Part shown: one piece after another, positions 60,649 through 64,000 of the stretch
How the letters are laid out: every line of letters starts with the position of its first letter
How positions within the stretch are numbered: position 1 is the stretch's first letter
Assembly: GCF_004114975.1 (NCBI RefSeq)
Contig: NZ_CP030051.1
Location: forward strand, 1,302,001-1,366,000
Source: Bradyrhizobium guangdongense
Lineage (GTDB): Bacteria; Pseudomonadota; Alphaproteobacteria; Rhizobiales; Xanthobacteraceae
Length of the DNA: 64,000 nucleotides
Reading direction: 5' to 3'
The notes under the pieces: model-generated
The model's database searches: none
Seen by the model: the letters and a program-made list of their open reading frames with translations, nothing else
What the model was told of the DNA's origin: nothing
Translations under genes and position numbers: made by a program

Positions 60649-62406
60649 ATGCTTCACTTTCACGCGCTGGACGCTCCAACACCATTTCTGTTCTTTACTG
60701 GTAAGGGCGGCGTCGGCAAGACCTCGCTGGCCTGTGCTACCGCCATCGGTCTCGCCGACCGCGGCTCGCGTGTCCTCCTCGTCAGCACTGATCCTGCCTC
60801 GAACCTCGACGAGATGCTGGATGTCCGGCTAAGCGACAATCCGGTGCCAGTGCCGAACGCCGCCGGGCTGTTCGCGATGAACATCGATCCGGAGGCAGCA
60901 GCCGAGAGCTATCGAACCCGTGTGCTCGACCAGCTCGGGCCCGCGGTTTCCCCTGAGGAAAGATCGACCGTTCGCGAGCAACTTTCCGGCGCTTGCACCA
61001 CCGAGATAGCTGCCTTCGACGAGTTCGTCGGCCTGCTGGATGGCGACATGGCGGGCTTCGACCATATCATTTTCGATACGGCCCCGACCGGCCACACATT
61101 GCGGCTTCTCAGCCTGCCAAAGGCATGGACCGGCTTTCTGAAGGACAACGACCGGGGGGCATCCTGTCTCGGTCCTCATTCAGGTTTGAAGATGCAGGAG
61201 AATCGCTTTCGCCAGGCGCTCCAAGCGTTGGGCGATCCCAAGCGGACGACGGTTGTCCTGGTCACTCGCGCCGATCGGAGCGCGATCCGCGAGGCGGCTC
61301 GAACGTCGGGTGAACTCGACGCGCTCAATCTCTCGAACCAGACTCTCGCCGTGAATGGACGTTTTCACGCGGCGGACCCTGCCGATGTTGTGGCGGTTGC
61401 CCTTGAGCGGGACCAGGACGAGTCTCTCGCCTCGATGCCGGCGTCGTTGACGAAGCTGCCGCGAGACGAAATTCCATTGTTTGGATTTGACATCGTGGGC
61501 CTCCCGGCACTGAGGCGGATGCTGGCGTCATCCAATCCACGGGATCCGAATGACGCCGGCGAGCGAGATGCCGAGCCAATCGACCTGCCGGGCCTCAACC
61601 GGTTGGTCGACGACATCGCCCAAGGCGAGCATGGCCTCATCATGGTCATGGGCAAGGGCGGCGTCGGAAAGACGACGATTGCCGCGGCCATCGCCGTGGG
61701 TCTCGCCAAGCGCGGACATGCCGTGCACCTCAGCACGACAGATCCTGCAGCGCATGTCAATTTCGTGGTCGATGGCGTGATGCCGGGCCTCACGGTAGAC
61801 AGGATCGATCCCCGGGTTGAGACGGAACGCTATGTCTCGAAAATACTGGCGAGCCGTGGCCGCGACCTGGATGATCAGGGTAAGGCGCTACTGCTCGAAG
61901 ACCTGGCTTCGCCATGCACTGAGGAGGTCGCTGTGTTTCACGCCTTCTCGCACGTTGTCGCCGAGGCGCGAAGCGCCTTTGTGGTCCTCGATACGGCTCC
62001 GACAGGCCACACCTTGCTGCTGCTGGACGCGACCGGCGCTTATCATCGTCAGATGACAAGCCAACTAGAACCGAGCGGACCGGGGCGTATCGTGACCCCG
62101 CTGATGAGGCTGCAGGATCCCACTCACACCCGGGTGATCCTGGTAACTCTGCCGGAGACAACTCCGGTTTCAGAGGCCGCTGCTCTTCAGCAAGACCTGC
62201 GGCGCGCCGGTATTGAGCCATTCGCTTGGGTCATCAACAAATGCCTGATCGCGTCGGGAACTCACGATCCCCTGCTGCGGTTGCGGCTCGCAGGCGAGCG
62301 GACGCAGATTGCTCGCGTTCAGGACGGTCTGGCGAAGCGGTCATACATGATTGGCTGGCGAAGCAAGCCTCCTGTAGGTGTTGAAGAGCTTGAGGCGCTG
62401 TCATGA
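60649..62406 (+). CDS. arsA: Two-domain ArsA ATPase (arsenite pump-driving)
   Basis: 585 residues from the ATG at 60649; a GTG at 60607 would add 14 unlikely residues. Both halves have a deviant Walker A (GKGGVGKTS at 18-26 and GKGGVGKTT in the second half) and a DTAPTGHTL switch II motif. The three arsenite-binding cysteines of E. coli ArsA are matched: C116 in LSGACTTEIAAFDEF, C173 in RGASCLGP, and one near 420 in LASPCTEEVAVFHAF. It should therefore be a functional As(III)-stimulated ATPase that energises ArsB. No arsB, arsC, arsD or arsR is in the window, so it is an orphan, possibly induced at low oxygen. Confidence 0.9.
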   Translation: MLHFHALDAPTPFLFFTGKGGVGKTSLACATAIGLADRGSRVLLVSTDPASNLDEMLDVRLSDNPVPVPNAAGLFAMNIDPEAAAESYRTRVLDQLGPAVSPEERSTVREQLSGACTTEIAAFDEFVGLLDGDMAGFDHIIFDTAPTGHTLRLLSLPKAWTGFLKDNDRGASCLGPHSGLKMQENRFRQALQALGDPKRTTVVLVTRADRSAIREAARTSGELDALNLSNQTLAVNGRFHAADPADVVAVALERDQDESLASMPASLTKLPRDEIPLFGFDIVGLPALRRMLASSNPRDPNDAGERDAEPIDLPGLNRLVDDIAQGEHGLIMVMGKGGVGKTTIAAAIAVGLAKRGHAVHLSTTDPAAHVNFVVDGVMPGLTVDRIDPRVETERYVSKILASRGRDLDDQGKALLLEDLASPCTEEVAVFHAFSHVVAEARSAFVVLDTAPTGHTLLLLDATGAYHRQMTSQLEPSGPGRIVTPLMRLQDPTHTRVILVTLPETTPVSEAAALQQDLRRAGIEPFAWVINKCLIASGTHDPLLRLRLAGERTQIARVQDGLAKRSYMIGWRSKPPVGVEELEALS

Positions 62407-62482
62407 TTGACCCGATTTTTTGATGATGCCGCTCCGGGTCCGCCTTCCCAGGCTGGCGTAGCAAAGCATTCGCCGACGCGAG

Positions 62483-63337
62483 CTACATCCGCTTTATTGC
62501 GATAACCTCGCTCCCACCCGCCTTGATCCGCGCAATCGCCGGTTCGATCGGCTCGACCACCGTCGCCATGTGATGCGCGTTGGCGTGAACCATGGTGCTT
62601 CCGTCGCGCACGATGGCGACGTGGCCCTTCCAGAAGATCAGATCGCCGCGCAGCAGGCTGCTTCGCTCATGCGGTTCCAGTGCGCGGCCGAGGCCGGCCT
62701 GCTGCATGTCGCTGTCGCGCGGACACCCGGTGCCTGCGGCCGTCAGCGAAACCTGAACCAGGCCGGAGCAATCGATGCCGAGGCTGCTCTTGCCGCCCCA
62801 GAGATAGGGCGTGCCGACGAAGCGTTCGGCGACCGCGACGAAGTCCGGCTCGCGAGACTCGAGGGGGACGAGATGAGCCTTCGGCAGGAACGCGCCGTCG
62901 CGCGTGACAGCGAAAGGGCCGTCCTCGCGCGCAATCGTGAGCTTCGACCCCAGCACCAGTGCGTCGGCCGGCGGCAGCTTGATCGAGGGGCCAGGAAAGA
63001 CGAGCGTCCGCAGTGCGCTCACCTTGTGCGTCGGCGCGGCCGCCGGCTTCATCAGTGCGGCATCCGGCAGCCACCCGACATAGCCATCGCTGTCGAGTTG
63101 GCCCCAGGCCCAGCCCTCGCCGTTGCGGTCGTAGACCGTCACCCGCTCGCCGCGCAGCGCTTCCGTCATCAGCATGGCGTTCGAGGAGGGCTGTTCGCGC
63201 GCCGGCGCGATCGGCGCGGTGACCTCGAACTCCTCGCCCACGACGAAGCGATCGGCTTGCACCTGGCCTTCGAGATATTTTGCGGCGAGGTCGCCGCGCG
63301 CGGGCGTCAGCCGCGGATCGTGGCTTGGATCAAGCAT
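62483..63337 (-). CDS. NlpC/P60-family cell wall peptidase
   Basis: 284 residues starting MLDPSHDPRLTPARGDLAAKYLEG. Residues 30 to about 160 hold two bacterial SH3-like domains (MLMTEALRGERVTVYDRNGEGWAWGQLDSDGYVGWLP). The catalytic C40 domain follows, with Cys in GIDCSGLVQ, His in GHVAIVRDG and the polar residue in MVHANAHH. It probably cleaves the gamma-D-glutamyl-diaminopimelate bond in peptidoglycan fragments. No signal peptide is seen, so it may act in the cytosol on recycled peptides. It overlaps the downstream end of the aminopeptidase gene by 8 bases on the same strand, indicating co-transcription. Confidence 0.88.
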   Translation of the reverse strand: MLDPSHDPRLTPARGDLAAKYLEGQVQADRFVVGEEFEVTAPIAPAREQPSSNAMLMTEALRGERVTVYDRNGEGWAWGQLDSDGYVGWLPDAALMKPAAAPTHKVSALRTLVFPGPSIKLPPADALVLGSKLTIAREDGPFAVTRDGAFLPKAHLVPLESREPDFVAVAERFVGTPYLWGGKSSLGIDCSGLVQVSLTAAGTGCPRDSDMQQAGLGRALEPHERSSLLRGDLIFWKGHVAIVRDGSTMVHANAHHMATVVEPIEPAIARIKAGGSEVIAIKRM

Positions 63338-64000
63338 AGCGCTCGCTCAGCACCTTGTAGATGGCGCGGGCGGCTTGGCATTCGCCGCCCTCGGGCCGCG
63401 CGGGCTTCGCCGACGGCGTCCAGCCATAAATATCCACGTGAAGCCAGCTCTTGGCCTGCTCGACGAAGCGCTGCAGGAACAGCGCGCAGGTGATCGAACC
63501 GGCGAAGCCGCCCGATGGGGCGTTGGTGATGGTGGCGGTCTTGGAGTCCAGCCACGCATCGTAAGGCGGCCACAGCGGCATGCGCCACAACGGATCGTTC
63601 TCCTGCACCGCGCAGCGCGCGACGTCGGCGGCCAGCGCCTCATCATTTGTGTAGAAGGGCGGCAAATCCGGCCCCAGCGCAACGCGCGCGGCACCCGTCA
63701 ATGTGCCGAGATCAATCAGCAGATCGGGTGTCTCCTCATCGGCCAACGCCAGCGCGTCGGCGAGCACCAGCCGTCCTTCCGCATCGGTGTTGCCGATCTC
63801 GACCGTGATGCCTTTGCGCGATGTAAAAATGTCGAGCGGGCGAAAGGCATTTCCGGCGACCGCGTTCTCCACGGCCGGAATCAGCACGCGCAGCCGGACC
63901 TTCAGCTTCGCGTCCATCACCATGCGCGCCAGCGCCAACACATTGGCCGCGCCACCCATGTCCTTCTTCATGATCAGCATGCCGCTCGACGGTTTCAGAT
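63330..64000 (-). CDS. Leucyl aminopeptidase-family (M17) protein, 5' end outside window
   Basis: The C-terminal 223 residues of an M17 metallopeptidase. The frame is open to the right edge and reads LKPSSGMLIMKKDMGGAA, part of the first metal-binding motif; the ATG at 63980 is internal, not the start. The family signature NTDAEGRLVLADAL is intact. The second half includes DLLIDLGTLTGAARVALG. The gene lies upstream of the NlpC/P60 gene and overlaps it by 8 bases, suggesting a joint role in processing peptides from cell wall turnover. Confidence 0.9.
   Translation of the reverse strand, partial: LKPSSGMLIMKKDMGGAANVLALARMVMDAKLKVRLRVLIPAVENAVAGNAFRPLDIFTSRKGITVEIGNTDAEGRLVLADALALADEETPDLLIDLGTLTGAARVALGPDLPPFYTNDEALAADVARCAVQENDPLWRMPLWPPYDAWLDSKTATITNAPSGGFAGSITCALFLQRFVEQAKSWLHVDIYGWTPSAKPARPEGGECQAARAIYKVLSERYA

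Overview
The window looks like a chromosomal segment of a Bradyrhizobium-type alphaproteobacterium. The grounds are high GC with strong codon-position bias, a CycM-type membrane-anchored cytochrome c next to pheA/kdsB, a pim-like dicarboxylate operon with several LivK-type binding proteins, a FixK2-type box, and a set of GC-rich palindromic intergenic repeats that I associate with this genus. The genus is an inference; no rRNA or marker phylogeny was possible.

Layout. (1) 1-7991 is an accessory region of visibly lower GC. It holds a 5'-truncated ferredoxin reductase, a complete anti-phage CBASS operon on the minus strand (DUF2188 small protein, patatin-like phospholipase CapV, CD-NTase, E2-like protein), a divergent XRE regulator/ImmA-type metallopeptidase pair resembling CapH/CapP, and a tyrosine recombinase whose gene faces away from the 3' end of tRNA-Leu(CAA). 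I read this as the tRNA-proximal end of an integrative element carrying a regulated, E2-only type II CBASS. The regulator pair shares a twice-repeated operator-like sequence, and the operon carries an unexplained small DUF2188 gene. (2) 8.0-13.4 kb: dsbB, a branched-chain-type ABC transporter without a local binding protein (livF, a livM-livG fusion, livH), a divergent MarR regulator with a strong palindromic operator, and an XRE regulator with its own palindrome. (3) 13.4-20.6 kb: six tightly packed genes for a hydrogenase-4/complex I-like membrane complex. Its large subunit has lost the NiFe-binding cysteines while the small subunit keeps all its FeS cysteines, so it is an energy-converting-hydrogenase-related (Ehr-like) complex and not a hydrogenase.

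(4) 20.7-39.3 kb: glycerate 2-kinase, then a catabolic and uptake unit. Three tandem LivK-like binding proteins, each with its own hairpin terminator, livM, livH, livF, livG and an IclR regulator lie on the minus strand. Divergently lies a pimFABCD-like beta-oxidation operon plus an SDR. A perfect 23-bp palindrome sits in the shared control region. The gene order matches the Rhodopseudomonas palustris pim locus for medium-chain dicarboxylic acids. (5) 39.5-51.2 kb: housekeeping genes (glpK, threonine dehydratase-like, GST, metH, metF, LLM oxidoreductase, pheA, kdsB), with palindromic repeats in many gaps. (6) 51.4-60 kb: cycM and a YejABEF-type peptide ABC importer with two Tat-exported binding proteins. 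(7) 60-64 kb: a FixK2/FNR-type box before a 61-residue CxxCxGxG zinc-finger protein and a full two-domain ArsA ATPase with no other ars gene in sight, then an NlpC/P60 peptidase and a leucyl aminopeptidase-family gene cut by the right edge.

The CBASS island is the most unusual part. The Ehr-like complex and the orphan, probably oxygen-regulated ArsA come next.
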